The notes: generated by a model not told the origin, from the sequence alone. Positions 52,018-59,989 are shown, counted from the first letter of the stretch. The stretch: 64,000 nt of DNA from Flavobacterium sp. LC2016-13 (GCF_009707955.1 NZ_WMDQ01000002.1:62001-126000), one strand, 5' to 3'. Made by a program: numbers and translations.

Positions 52018-52890
52018 ATGAAAGATCAAGTAGATTGTCAGGTTTCAGATTTTGGTTTAAGCGATTTAAAGCTAAAAGGCTTTAAAGTTTATGAAATTAA
52101 TGAAGATGTTACTAAAATTCCGACCTATAACCGCAGGGATTTTTATAAAATTTGTATTAATACAAGCAAAAGTTTAATTCACTACGCTGACCGCGGAATA
52201 GAAACTGACGGGACGATTTTATTTTTTGGCAACCCGCATATTCCATATTCATGGGAAACTATTTCGCCTTCTTTTAATGGTTACGCCTGTGTTTTTACCG
52301 AAGAATTTTTAAAGGTTAATGATCGTTCAGAAAGCCTTCATGAATCACCTTTGTTTAAAATAGGCGGAACTCCAATTTTTGCATTATCACCTGAACAAAA
52401 GGTGTTTATAGATTCTTTATTTCAAAAAATGATCGAAGAACAAGCCACAGATTATGTTTTTAAAGATGATTTAATGCGCAATTATATCAACTTGATTATT
52501 CATGAATCGATGAAAATGCAGCCTTCAGAGAATTTCTTCAAACATAAAAATGCATCTTCAAGAATTACTTCATTATTTCTGGATTTATTGGAAAGACAAT
52601 TTCCAATAGAAACCAAAAATGAACCGTTGATATTAAAGACGCCACAAGATTATGCACAAAGTCTTTCTGTACACGTAAATCATTTAAATCGTTCTGTAAA
52701 AGAAATTACCGGAAAGCCTACCACGGCTCATATTACGGATAGAATTATTGGTGAAGCAAAAGCATTGCTGCAACATACAGACTGGAGTATTTCAGACATT
52801 GGATATTCACTTGGATTTGAATATCCGAGTTATTTCAATAATTACTTTAAAAGGCTTACAGGAACAATTCCGAAATCATTACGAATGTAA
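52018..52890 (+). CDS. AraC-family transcriptional regulator
   Basis: A 290-residue regulator with an N-terminal cupin-like sensor (ITNTSKSLIHYADRGIETDGTILFFGNPHIPYSW-type strands) and a C-terminal AraC HTH pair: TPQDYAQSLSVHVNHLNRSVKEITGKPTTAHITDRIIGEAKALL and WSISDIGYSLGFEYPSYFNNYFKRLTGTIPKSLR. It points toward the two cupin genes 185 bases downstream, a likely regulon. A palindrome overlaps the -7 box before those genes. No -7 box clear for itself. Confidence 0.9.
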   Translation: MKDQVDCQVSDFGLSDLKLKGFKVYEINEDVTKIPTYNRRDFYKICINTSKSLIHYADRGIETDGTILFFGNPHIPYSWETISPSFNGYACVFTEEFLKVNDRSESLHESPLFKIGGTPIFALSPEQKVFIDSLFQKMIEEQATDYVFKDDLMRNYINLIIHESMKMQPSENFFKHKNASSRITSLFLDLLERQFPIETKNEPLILKTPQDYAQSLSVHVNHLNRSVKEITGKPTTAHITDRIIGEAKALLQHTDWSISDIGYSLGFEYPSYFNNYFKRLTGTIPKSLRM

Positions 52891-52942
52891 ATTGTTTCAT
52901 ATTCTTAATTTTTTGTTTGATTATTGTTATCCGGGTTCTTCT

Positions 52943-52960
52943 TTACTATAGTAAATTTGC
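52943..52960 (+). promoter_or_regulatory. Promoter -7 and overlapping palindrome of the cupin pair
   Basis: TAAATTTG at 52953-52960 matches TAnnTTTG, 114 bases before the first cupin ATG. A perfect 14-bp palindrome TTTACTATAGTAAA (52943-52956) overlaps it, so a repressor or the AraC protein could act here. Confidence 0.5.
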
Positions 52961-53074
52961 GCCCAAATAATGAGTATTAATCACTTATCGGTTTTTAGCG
53001 AACTAAATAATACTTCTAAAAGCGCATCTTGCTTTCCTGATTTATTTCAATGCTGATATTAAAAACAAACAATT

Positions 53075-53491
53075 ATGAAAGCATCAGAAAACCAATTAAA
53101 TGAAACCATTTTTCCAAAAGGAGATTTAGCTCCGGCAGATTACTTTACAGGAAAAGCGTGGATTAAAATGCTGGTTCCGAATGATCCAATTTTAAATACA
53201 GCTGTAGGAAATGTTGTTTTTGAAGCTGGCGCAAGAAACAATTGGCACACACATCCGGGAGGACAAATATTAATCGTAACGCACGGAACGGGTTATTATC
53301 AGGAAGAAGGAAAACCAATTCAGTTGATTCACGTGGGCGATGTAATCAACATTCAACCCGAAGTTAAGCACTGGCACGGTGCTTCTCCAAAAAGTGAATT
53401 CACACATATTGCCATAAGTACGAATACAAAAACCGGAATTGTCGACTGGCTTGAGCCCGTAACCGACGAGCAGTACAATAGTTTTAAATAA
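53075..53491 (+). CDS. Cupin-domain protein 1
   Basis: A 138-residue single-domain cupin. Motif 1: GARNNWHTHPGGQILIVTHGTGYY with metal-binding His pair and Gln; motif 2: HVGDVINIQPEVKHWHGASP with the further His. The metal site appears intact. The protein resembles the cupins paired with carboxymuconolactone decarboxylases and quercetinase-like enzymes, but the substrate is unknown. A related cupin follows 19 bases on, so both are from one transcript. Confidence 0.87.
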   Translation: MKASENQLNETIFPKGDLAPADYFTGKAWIKMLVPNDPILNTAVGNVVFEAGARNNWHTHPGGQILIVTHGTGYYQEEGKPIQLIHVGDVINIQPEVKHWHGASPKSEFTHIAISTNTKTGIVDWLEPVTDEQYNSFK

Positions 53492-53510
53492 ACCAACTAA
53501 ACCAATTTAT

Positions 53511-53909
53511 ATGTCAACAACTTACACTACCGTTATCGAAGAAGGGAAAGTTCCCAATACTTATATGACTGGCGAAGTTTCATATAAGAAACAAACCAGC
53601 GATATTCATCCCGAAAATACAGTTATTAAAGAAGTAACCTGCGAACCAGGCGCGAGATGCAATTGGCATATCAATCCGAGTTTGCAATTGCTAATTGCAA
53701 CAAATGGAAGCGGCTATTTTCAGGAAAAAGGCAGCGCAATACGATTACTTCATAAAGACGAAGTTGTTACGATATTACCAGGCGTAGAACATTGGTACGG
53801 AGCAACACCTTTCAGCAAATTCTCCTATATAGCCATTATCACAGAAATTGATAAAGGTGCAGGAATGTGGCTGCAAAGCGTTACTGATGAGGAGTATTTT
53901 AATCTTTAA
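53511..53909 (+). CDS. Cupin-domain protein 2
   Basis: A 132-residue cupin related to the preceding gene: GARCNWHINPSLQLLIATNGSGYF and HKDEVVTILPGVEHWYGATP. Compared with cupin 1, the metal-binding HTH becomes HIN and HWHGA becomes HWYGA, so two of the metal ligands are lost or changed. It may be a non-catalytic paralogue or form a heteromer with cupin 1. Its start lies 19 bases after the cupin 1 stop. Confidence 0.85.
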   Translation: MSTTYTTVIEEGKVPNTYMTGEVSYKKQTSDIHPENTVIKEVTCEPGARCNWHINPSLQLLIATNGSGYFQEKGSAIRLLHKDEVVTILPGVEHWYGATPFSKFSYIAIITEIDKGAGMWLQSVTDEEYFNL

Positions 53910-53911
53910 AC

Positions 53912-54048
53912 TAAGGTTCTAAGTTGCTAAGATTCTGAGGTTCTAAGTTTTTCTATTGAAGTTTTTTATGTGTAGATTTTTAGTCTCGGATAGACACAAA
54001 GTTTATAAAACCTTAGAACCTTAGCAACTCAGTATCTCAGAACCTTTT
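53912..54048. repeat. Period-8 CTYAGNAN array with inverted copies
   Basis: GGTTCTAAG, TTGCTAAG, ATTCTGAG, GTTCTAAG (53913-53949) and the complement, CCTTAGAAC, CTTAGCAA, CTCAGTAT, CTCAGAAC (54010-54044), face each other across a ~58-base loop. Confidence 0.75.
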
Positions 54049-54058
54049 AAAAAAAAAT

Positions 54059-54092
54059 AAACCCCTTAAGCAATTCAACTCTTAAGGGGTTT
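54059..54092. terminator. Bidirectional terminator between cupin 2 and the DUF4142 gene
   Basis: AAACCCCTTAAG / CTTAAGGGGTTT around a 10-nt loop between convergent genes. Confidence 0.85.
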
Positions 54093-54118
54093 CTCAAAAA
54101 AAAATACCAGTACCAATT

Positions 54119-54706
54119 TTACTTTTTATCTAAGTTTTGTTTCAACAACTTAGCATGTTCTAAATGTGCAGTCAGACCGGCAATATTGTTTGTTGCCCAA
54201 AGTTTTATGTCTTGATCTTTTGCATTTTCAGCAGCCTTTTTCAACTTGTCAATTGCTTTTTCGTGACCATCGATCATCATATCAGCAAATTTTTTGTCGA
54301 AATCAACACCCGATTTTTCATTTAGTTTATTGTATTCTTCTTGTCCTTCTTCTGTTAAAGAAGTAGGTAAAGTGAAGTTTTTAGCTTTCGCTAAAGCACT
54401 TACTTCTGAAGCTGATTTAGTATGCTCATCAACAAGCATTTTACCAAAACTTTTTACTTCTGAATTAGTACTTTTTGATTGTGCCAATTTTCCAATTTCG
54501 ATTTCAGCTAAATTAATTTCAGCCTGATCTACTAAAAATTCAGAATCGTCTTCTTTACTATCAATAGAATCAAATTTTGCTTCATTAGCATCTTCAGCAA
54601 CCTCTTTTGGATCTTCTTGTTTAGTTTCGTTTTTGCAAGAATTCAAAAATATAATGATAAGTCCGGCTCCTAAAATAACCTTTCCTGCTAATAGTAACTT
54701 TTTCAT
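54119..54706 (-). CDS. DUF4142 family lipoprotein
   Basis: A 195-residue protein with a lipobox (GLIIIFLNSC; Cys24). After an acidic linker (about 26-55) comes the DUF4142 four-helix domain: SEFLVDQAEINLAEIEIGKLAQSKSTNSEVKSFGKMLVDEHTKSASEVSALAKAKN, VDFDKKFADMMIDGHEKAIDKLKKAAENAKDQDIKLWA, HLEHAKLLKQNL. The fold is ferritin-like, with HxxA/DGH residues, but a full diiron site is not evident. Function unknown, often linked to stress and envelope. Confidence 0.88.
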   Translation of the reverse strand: MKKLLLAGKVILGAGLIIIFLNSCKNETKQEDPKEVAEDANEAKFDSIDSKEDDSEFLVDQAEINLAEIEIGKLAQSKSTNSEVKSFGKMLVDEHTKSASEVSALAKAKNFTLPTSLTEEGQEEYNKLNEKSGVDFDKKFADMMIDGHEKAIDKLKKAAENAKDQDIKLWATNNIAGLTAHLEHAKLLKQNLDKK

Positions 54707-54967
54707 GATTTTATGGTTTAAATGTTATAGTGTAAAATTATATTAGAACAGAATGGTTTGTTTTACAGCATTTTTAAATAATGTTACAGGATTTGAATAT
54801 TTTAATAATCGAGTATAAATACGCATTGTATTGGTTTTGATTTATTCATACACTTGTTCAAGGAATTTAATTTATCAGTGAAATATGGTTTTCCGTAAAG
54901 TAGCTGAGAATTAAATGATAATATTTGTTATTACTTAAATTCTTAGTGCAACTAAAAAATATATTTT

Positions 54968-55474
54968 ATGAAGAAAATTTTATTCTCGTGTATAGTTATT
55001 ACAATATTAATTTCTTGTAATAAAACACAAACTAAAAAGAGTTCTATAATAATTGAAAAAACTGAAAAGGATTCAATTGAAAAGAATGTTGAAGTTGATC
55101 TAAAAAAAATTGCTGGTAAAAGTAGAATTGAGGTTGACAAAATACTTGGAAAAGCAGAAACCGTTGAAACTTTTAAAGAAAGCAGTACACCTTGTAGAAA
55201 TAAACCTTGTGAAAAGGCATATTATCAAAAGGATAAATTTGAGATAATATTTATAGATGGTAAAGCGGATTGGATAACCGTTAATAATTTATCGCAATAT
55301 AATTTTGACCAAGATAAAATTGAAATTTTCGGTCTTCCTATTACAGAACCAGAATTCAATAATCCACAAGATGTTATTAGATGGAAAAACATTGAAAATA
55401 TTAATGAAATAAGCATATTCAACAATGGTTCTAATAAAATTTCTTATGCCTATATTAAAGTTTCAACGGAGTAA
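54968..55474 (+). CDS. Hypothetical lipoprotein
   Basis: A 168-residue protein with a lipobox (ILISC, Cys17). The mature part begins with a charged Thr/Ser/Lys-rich linker, then ALLNKIAGKSRIEVDKILGKAETV-like text, CRNKPCEKAYYQKDKFEIIFIDGKADWITVNN (two Cys, maybe a disulfide), and ISIFNNGSNKISYAYIKVS. The IAGKSRxEVDKxLGxAE pattern looks like an SmpA/OmlA-type or beta-lactamase-inhibitor-like small fold, but this is uncertain. It is the first of three plus-strand orphans; the region upstream (54707-54967) holds no gene. Confidence 0.6.
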   Translation: MKKILFSCIVITILISCNKTQTKKSSIIIEKTEKDSIEKNVEVDLKKIAGKSRIEVDKILGKAETVETFKESSTPCRNKPCEKAYYQKDKFEIIFIDGKADWITVNNLSQYNFDQDKIEIFGLPITEPEFNNPQDVIRWKNIENINEISIFNNGSNKISYAYIKVSTE

Positions 55475-55505
55475 TTATTAAGCACTAAGTAGAAGAAAAT
55501 ATTAT

Positions 55506-56060
55506 ATGGAATCAACAATTAAAGAAATAAGTAAAAATGCAGTAACTCCTTTACTTAATGTTTCAAAAAATGGAGCTAAAAGAATTAAAGAATTTTATAT
55601 TGATTGCTCTACACTAGAAGATTATAATTATAATGATATAAGAGAATCAGAAAAACATAAATTGTTATATAAGGAATTAAAAGAAATGGATGGACCATGT
55701 TTATACTTCTTTGAAATCATTTCCAATAATTTATCATCTGAAATAATTAACAAAATAAGAGAATATTCAATTAGTGAAAATGCGAAGTCAATTCCAGCAA
55801 TAAAAAAAAATATTCCTGAAAGCAAAATATTATATGTTGGAAAAGTTAAGCGTCATTTTTGGGGAAGACTTGTGCAACATTTAGGTTTTTATAAAGTAAA
55901 CAGAACTCAAGGGCTTCAACTTTTTTATTGGTCTAAAGAACTTCATTTAAATATAAAAGTAACAGTCTTTGAATTTGAACCTGAAATGATTAATTTAATG
56001 GAAGTTTTAGAAAATGAATTGGCAAAAAAATTAAAACCAATTTTAGGAAAACATAAGTGA
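55506..56060 (+). CDS. GIY-YIG-like nuclease domain protein
   Basis: A 184-residue protein. An N-terminal helical part (1-60) precedes a GIY-YIG-like core: GPCLYFFE (63-70), ILYVGKVK (108-115) with a conserved Arg121 in WGRLVQHLG and His125, and ENELAKKLKPILGKHK (169-184), where a Glu would bind the metal. The usual second residue block GxYxG matches LYVGK. It could cut DNA or RNA or be inactive; the function is unknown. It lies 31 bases after the hypothetical lipoprotein, in a stretch that is more AT-rich than the neighbours. Confidence 0.6.
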   Translation: MESTIKEISKNAVTPLLNVSKNGAKRIKEFYIDCSTLEDYNYNDIRESEKHKLLYKELKEMDGPCLYFFEIISNNLSSEIINKIREYSISENAKSIPAIKKNIPESKILYVGKVKRHFWGRLVQHLGFYKVNRTQGLQLFYWSKELHLNIKVTVFEFEPEMINLMEVLENELAKKLKPILGKHK

Positions 56061-56121
56061 GTTTTGTGAATGTTTATACTTAGAGATACATATTTAATTA
56101 ACTGAAATTTAAATCATATTT

Positions 56122-56454
56122 ATGTCTAATAGAAAAGAATTAATAGAGAAATTTGAGAGGAATTTAAACCTTATGAGAGAATTTAAAATTTTGTACAATT
56201 TTTTTTTGGATAAAACTAATACTTGGGATAAAGAAGCTTTCCCTGATTCTAATATTACAAATGGTCAATATTTAGAAATCCTCAATCAAGTTTCTGAAAA
56301 AGAATATTCTAATGAACAACATGAAGCAATAAAAAATGTTTTTATACATGAGGATGCAATTAATGATTACATTACTAATCTTGAAATTCAATATAAAAAT
56401 TTAAAATCTCTTTTTGATGAGATAGCAATTAAGAATGAAAATTTTAATAAATAG
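56122..56454 (+). CDS. Hypothetical protein
   Basis: A 110-residue predominantly helical, soluble protein not recognised. It has MSNRKELIEKFERNLNLMREFKILYNFFLDKTN, ITNGQYLEILNQVSEKEYSNEQHEAIKNVF and a C-terminal helix EIQYKNLKSLFDEIAIKNEN. No signal or membrane helix. It follows the GIY-YIG-like gene by 61 bases, and a terminator follows. It may be a partner of that gene, but the sequence does not show it. Confidence 0.5.
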   Translation: MSNRKELIEKFERNLNLMREFKILYNFFLDKTNTWDKEAFPDSNITNGQYLEILNQVSEKEYSNEQHEAIKNVFIHEDAINDYITNLEIQYKNLKSLFDEIAIKNENFNK

Positions 56455-56483
56455 AATTAGTGAGTAATAAAAGAATAGTAAAT

Positions 56484-56519
56484 AAACAAAAATCTCGACT
56501 AAAATCGAGGTTTTTGTTT
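56484..56519. terminator. Bidirectional terminator between the orphan cluster and the 77-residue gene
   Basis: AAACAAAAATCTCGA / TCGAGGTTTTTGTTT stem with one G-T pair around a CTAAAA loop. Confidence 0.8.
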
Positions 56520-56536
56520 ATTTGTAAATTATAAAG

Positions 56537-56770
56537 TCATTCTATTTCCAGATAAGGATTCAAAACTTCGGCTAATTCATTCAGCCAAAAAAAGCTATTT
56601 TCTACGTTCATTATTCCGTTTTGAAACGTGTCATGTTCCCTCATAATTCCTAAAGCAAGGAGATAATTTATTTGCCTTATTACTTTGGCCATCTCTTCCG
56701 GATCAATTTTATTGTTGAAAAAGTTAAGAAGCCGTATTTCAGTTTCTTTTGAAAATGTGTTTGTACTCAT
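56537..56770 (-). CDS. Small hypothetical protein downstream of a structured leader
   Basis: A 77-residue helical, soluble protein: MSTNTFSKETEIRLLNFFNNKIDPEEMAKVIRQINYLLALGIMREHDTFQNGIMNVENSFFWLNELAEVLNPYLEIE. Not recognised. The gene starts 23 bases after a structured RNA element that ends in a terminator-like stem and T6 (56793-56874, minus strand), and there is no promoter between the two, so its expression probably depends on read-through. The sequence TTTTACGAC lies four bases before the ATG and can pair with the RNA element. Confidence 0.6.
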   Translation of the reverse strand: MSTNTFSKETEIRLLNFFNNKIDPEEMAKVIRQINYLLALGIMREHDTFQNGIMNVENSFFWLNELAEVLNPYLEIE

Positions 56771-56792
56771 AATGTCGTAAAATTAGGAATAT

Positions 56793-56922
56793 AAAAAACC
56801 CTTGTATATTAGTATTCCTAATGCTTACGACAGCATTTACGGTCGTTTCCGATACCGTACACATAATACAAGGGCAATTCTTTTTTAGCCTTAAAGTCGT
56901 AATAATAGGAAAAACAAATATA
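56793..56922 (-). ncRNA. Candidate structured leader RNA or attenuator
   Basis: On the minus strand a -7 box TATATTTG (56915-56922) is followed at 56874 by CCCTTGTAT, paired with ATACAAGGG (56799-56807), which runs directly into T6. Inside lie a hairpin TACGG-(TA)-TCG-GAAA-CGA-CCGTA with a GNRA tetraloop and a hairpin AATGCT-GTCGTA-AGCATT. The outer stem plus T6 looks like an intrinsic terminator closing a multi-branch structure. A later segment TATTCCTAATTTTACGAC (to 56774) and an earlier one (56896-56912) can pair with GTCGTAAGCATTAGGAATA inside it. It is an inferred riboswitch or attenuator, or an sRNA; no family was identified. Confidence 0.5.
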
Positions 56923-57134
56923 AGAAAAATCTTTCTTTTATATGTATTACCTTATAACTATCACAATTTATTTACTAATATAATGAAATTCATTTTACCT
57001 CAAATCCTTCTTAATGACCAAAAGCTTCAATTTGTGTCTTGTTTTAAAAAAAGTTTGCATATTTATACTTAATCCTAAAATAGATTTAATTCGTATTTTC
57101 GTTGTTACTAATTCTAACCCAAAAAAAACAAAAT

Positions 57135-57554
57135 ATGGCCTTCACCATCAATCAAAAAGCAGTTAAAATATTTTTACGTCTCGCACTTTCCATTGGTTTT
57201 CTTTCTGCAGTTGCAGATCGATTCGGTTTATGGAGCAAAGAAGTTTCGGCTTGGGGAAATTGGGAAAACTTCGTTGCGTATACAAAAGTTTTAAATCCGT
57301 TAATTCCGGAAAGTCTTATTAATCCCGTTGCAATAATTGCAACCGCTGCAGAAGTTATCTTCGCGATTTTTCTTCTGATAGGATTCAAAACCGAACTATT
57401 TGCCAGACTAAGCGGCTTTTTACTTTTGTTATTTGCCCTGTCAATGACATTTACTATAGGCATCAAAGGTCCGTTAGATTATTCTGTTTTTACATCGGCT
57501 GCGGCCGCTTTTGCCTTAAGTTTAATGAAAGAAAAATACATGGAAATTGGTTAA
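57135..57554 (+). CDS. DoxX-family membrane protein
   Basis: A 139-residue protein from the ATG at 57135; the open frame upstream from 57102 is disregarded. Four membrane helices: ALSIGFLSAVADRFGLW (with a DRFG motif), VAIIATAAEVIFAIFLLIGF, FARLSGFLLLLFALSMTFTIG, and FTSAAAAFALSLMKE. The pattern is the DoxX/DoxD-type quinol-related family. The physiological role is unknown; related proteins affect thiol and redox stress. Confidence 0.8.
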   Translation: MAFTINQKAVKIFLRLALSIGFLSAVADRFGLWSKEVSAWGNWENFVAYTKVLNPLIPESLINPVAIIATAAEVIFAIFLLIGFKTELFARLSGFLLLLFALSMTFTIGIKGPLDYSVFTSAAAAFALSLMKEKYMEIG

Positions 57555-57654
57555 TCGGTTATTTGTTTAATCGTGTAATTGTTTAATGGATGAATTACTA
57601 AACGGTTTATCCGCAAAGCAACGATTAACCGAATAAACGATTTACCAAATAAAC

Positions 57655-57718
57655 AAAAACAGCGCATAAAAAAAGCCTGATTCTCAAAAGAATCAGGCTT
57701 TTTTTATGCGCTGTTTTT
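57655..57718. terminator. Unusually long perfect hairpin terminator
   Basis: A 30-bp perfect stem (57655-57684 and 57689-57718) with loop CAAA. It contains an inner AAAAAAAGCCTGATTCT / AGAATCAGGCTTTTTTT terminator plus an outer AAAAACAGCGCAT / ATGCGCTGTTTTT. Confidence 0.88.
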
Positions 57719-57820
57719 AAGCTAATTATATAAAATGTGCGAATGAATTATATAACGGCTTTGGCGCTATTATTTAGGAATTTTGTATGACTTACAACTA
57801 CTATTATTAACCTAAATTTT

Positions 57821-58069
57821 ATGATCATGCCAGACGAAAGAATCAAAAACGAAAAGCAATATCAAACGCTATTAGAGATAGGATATAGTAAAGAAAATGC
57901 GGCGCGAATTGCAAACATGCCTGATGTAGTCGAAAAAGGAGGAAATGCAAAACCTTATGAAGAATGGACTAAAGATGAATTGTATCAACAAGCCAGGAAA
58001 ATAGGTGTTGAAGGCCGCTCTTATATGAACAAAAACAATCTTATCAAATCATTACGAAGTAATACTTAG
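57821..58069 (+). CDS. SAP/Rho-N-like small protein
   Basis: An 82-residue protein (a second start, at 57827, is possible). The N-terminal half KQYQTLLEIGYSKENAARIANMPDVVEKGG resembles an embedded UBA-like or DUF7218 segment; the C-terminal half EEWTKDELYQQARKIGVEGRSYMNKNNLIKSLR has the helix-turn-helix form of SAP or Rho N-terminal domains, which bind nucleic acid. It lies 23 bases before the topoisomerase IB gene and is probably co-transcribed, so a DNA-linked role is inferred. Confidence 0.72.
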   Translation: MIMPDERIKNEKQYQTLLEIGYSKENAARIANMPDVVEKGGNAKPYEEWTKDELYQQARKIGVEGRSYMNKNNLIKSLRSNT

Positions 58070-58092
58070 AATTCATTTCTAAACGAAAAAAT

Positions 58093-59178
58093 ATGAATGC
58101 CAAACTCACCCAGGAAAAATTAATGAATCAATTGATAAAAGAACCTCAATTGGTTTTAGAAAAATTAGATTTAGTTTATGTACAAGATCATGTGCTCACC
58201 ATTCAGCGATTAAGAGAAGGCGAGGGGTTTATCTATAAAAAAAACGGAAGGCACGTAAAACAAAAAAGTGAATTGAAACGCTTTAGCAGTCTGGTGCTTC
58301 CGCCAGCGTGGGAAAATGTCAGGATTGCAGATTTGTCAAACGGACATCTTCAGGCGGTTGGTACTGATGTAAAAAACAGAAAACAATACCGCTATCATCC
58401 AAAATGGAATTTGATCAGAAACCAGACTAAATTCTATAAAATAGCCGAATTCGGAAAATATCTGCCTAAAATAAGAGAACAAGTCGATCAGGATTTAGAG
58501 CAAAAAGAATGGAATAAGAACAAAGTAATTGCACTTGTGATTCGGTTAATGGAAGAAACGCATATTAGAATCGGAAATGAAAAGTATGCAAAAGACAATA
58601 AATCATACGGCCTTTCGACTTTAAGAAAGCGACACATCAACATCAATAAAAATACGCTTCGATTTGAATTTGTTGGTAAAAAAGGCGTAAAACATACTAT
58701 AACAACCAGAAATAAACAATTGGTAAAATTGGTAAGCCGATGCGAGGAAATTCCGGGAATGGAAGTTTTTAAATATTATGATGAAAATGGTGAACGCAAA
58801 GTTCTCGATAGCCACATGGTCAACGAATATCTGCATGAAATTACAGGAAAGTATTTTAGTGCCAAAGATTTTAGAACTTGGGCGGCATCGCTAATATTTT
58901 TCGAAACCTTAGCCAGTATCGGAACCACAACTGACGAAAAAGAAATTAAAAAGAATATTCTCGACGCTTTTGAGATTACTGCCGAAGCTTTGGGAAATAC
59001 TAAAAATGTTTGCAAAAACTATTACGTTCATCCGCTTATTGTAGCAAGTTATGAAGACGGTTCGATTCAGCAATATTTTGACAGAGCACGAAAATGCCGA
59101 AGCAATCAGCCGCATTTTTCGCATTCTGAAATTGCTTTTTCAGAACTAATCGGAAATTTTCAGCCTGAATTTTCATAA
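58093..59178 (+). CDS. DNA topoisomerase IB
   Basis: A 361-residue bacterial-type topoisomerase IB. The N-terminal part has GEGFIYKKNGRHVKQKSELKRFSSLVLPPAW, QAVGTDVKNRKQYRYHPKW; the catalytic part has RLMEETHIRIGNEKYAKDNKSYGLSTLRKRH (Arg), FVGKKGVKH (Lys), SAKDFRTWAASLIFFETL (Arg) and the nucleophile region CKNYYVHPLIVASYEDG (Tyr). These make up the Arg-Lys-Arg-(His)-Tyr set of type IB enzymes, which relax supercoils through a 3'-phosphotyrosine. It follows the SAP-like gene by 23 bases and heads a cluster of DNA-maintenance and stress genes. Confidence 0.93.
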   Translation: MNAKLTQEKLMNQLIKEPQLVLEKLDLVYVQDHVLTIQRLREGEGFIYKKNGRHVKQKSELKRFSSLVLPPAWENVRIADLSNGHLQAVGTDVKNRKQYRYHPKWNLIRNQTKFYKIAEFGKYLPKIREQVDQDLEQKEWNKNKVIALVIRLMEETHIRIGNEKYAKDNKSYGLSTLRKRHININKNTLRFEFVGKKGVKHTITTRNKQLVKLVSRCEEIPGMEVFKYYDENGERKVLDSHMVNEYLHEITGKYFSAKDFRTWAASLIFFETLASIGTTTDEKEIKKNILDAFEITAEALGNTKNVCKNYYVHPLIVASYEDGSIQQYFDRARKCRSNQPHFSHSEIAFSELIGNFQPEFS

Positions 59179-59278
59179 TTAAATGGATTGAGATAAAAAT
59201 TGAACGTTTTGAGTTAATGATTCACTGTTTAATGTCGGAACTTTGAGATATTAAAATGGGAATTCAAAATTGGGGAAA

Positions 59279-59320
59279 CAAAACGACACATTATCTTAAT
59301 TGATAAATGTGTCGTTTTAT
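59279..59320 (+). terminator. Terminator downstream of topoisomerase IB
   Basis: AAAACGACACATT / AATGTGTCGTTTT around a 12-nt loop, followed by AT-rich sequence. Confidence 0.75.
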
Positions 59321-59341
59321 TTAAAGTAAAAATTAAAAATT

Positions 59342-59989
59342 ATGGGAACTAAAAGTGGCGCTTATCAGGATGTATATATAAAAAGAGATGATGTAATGGT
59401 AAGTTTAAAAAACGATATTACGGATTTTTGCGAAAAATATATTAAGCCTGTCCATCCTGAAAATTGGGATTGGTCCGTTCGTGATTTTGAAAATCCAAAA
59501 AACGATCCAACAATAGACGAAGCAAGAGCTATTGCCGCTGTTGTTTATCGCGATTTAAATAAAGATAAAGATACTGATGTCGATCTTTCTACAATGAATA
59601 ATGTTAATGCTATAAAGGCTTATTTGAATCCAAAAAGCAAACATGAACGATTTAATATGGAAGAATTTGCTTTTGCCTTGAAAGTAGAATTAGAACACGG
59701 AAGAATAAAAGACGTAAATGTGACCAATAATCATCCGTTTCTAACCGCAATGATTGCATTGGCACACATGACAGAAAGTTTGACTTATTATAAAAGACTG
59801 GCAGTTATGGAAGCGCAGGGAGAAATTTTCGAAATCATGCGTAAAATCGAAAGCTCAGAGACAGGAAAAGAAGAATGGTATAAAGAATTAGGCAAAGCCG
59901 AATTAGAGTTAAATGAAGCCAGAATGGGACTTGCAGAGCGTTTAGAAAAAATGGATGATATACCAACTCTGGATAAAATAGGAGATTAA
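59342..59989 (+). CDS. DUF5661-like protein
   Basis: A 215-residue soluble protein. The central part EEFAFALKVELEHGRIKDVNVTNNHPFLTAMIALAHMTESLTYYKRLAVMEAQGE matches the DUF5661 pattern (VELEHG, NVT, IALAHxxE, YYxRL, E). An N-terminal region of ~110 residues with HPENWDWSVRDFENPKNDPTIDEARAIAAVVYRDLN is additional. It may be a helical bundle with His and Glu ligands. It stands between topoisomerase IB and the acidic protein in the DNA/stress cluster. The function is unknown. Confidence 0.7.
   Translation: MGTKSGAYQDVYIKRDDVMVSLKNDITDFCEKYIKPVHPENWDWSVRDFENPKNDPTIDEARAIAAVVYRDLNKDKDTDVDLSTMNNVNAIKAYLNPKSKHERFNMEEFAFALKVELEHGRIKDVNVTNNHPFLTAMIALAHMTESLTYYKRLAVMEAQGEIFEIMRKIESSETGKEEWYKELGKAELELNEARMGLAERLEKMDDIPTLDKIGD

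Noticed and set aside
56799..56874. Cloverleaf-like fold suggesting a tRNA
   Set aside because: The outer stem is 9 bp and runs into T6, there is no TTCGA-type T loop, no CCA-end context and no usable anticodon arm; a regulatory RNA fits better.
56821..57072. 83-codon plus-strand frame opposite the structured RNA region
   Set aside because: It starts inside the palindromic RNA segment, has no promoter or composition of a real gene, and ends in low-complexity AT-rich text.
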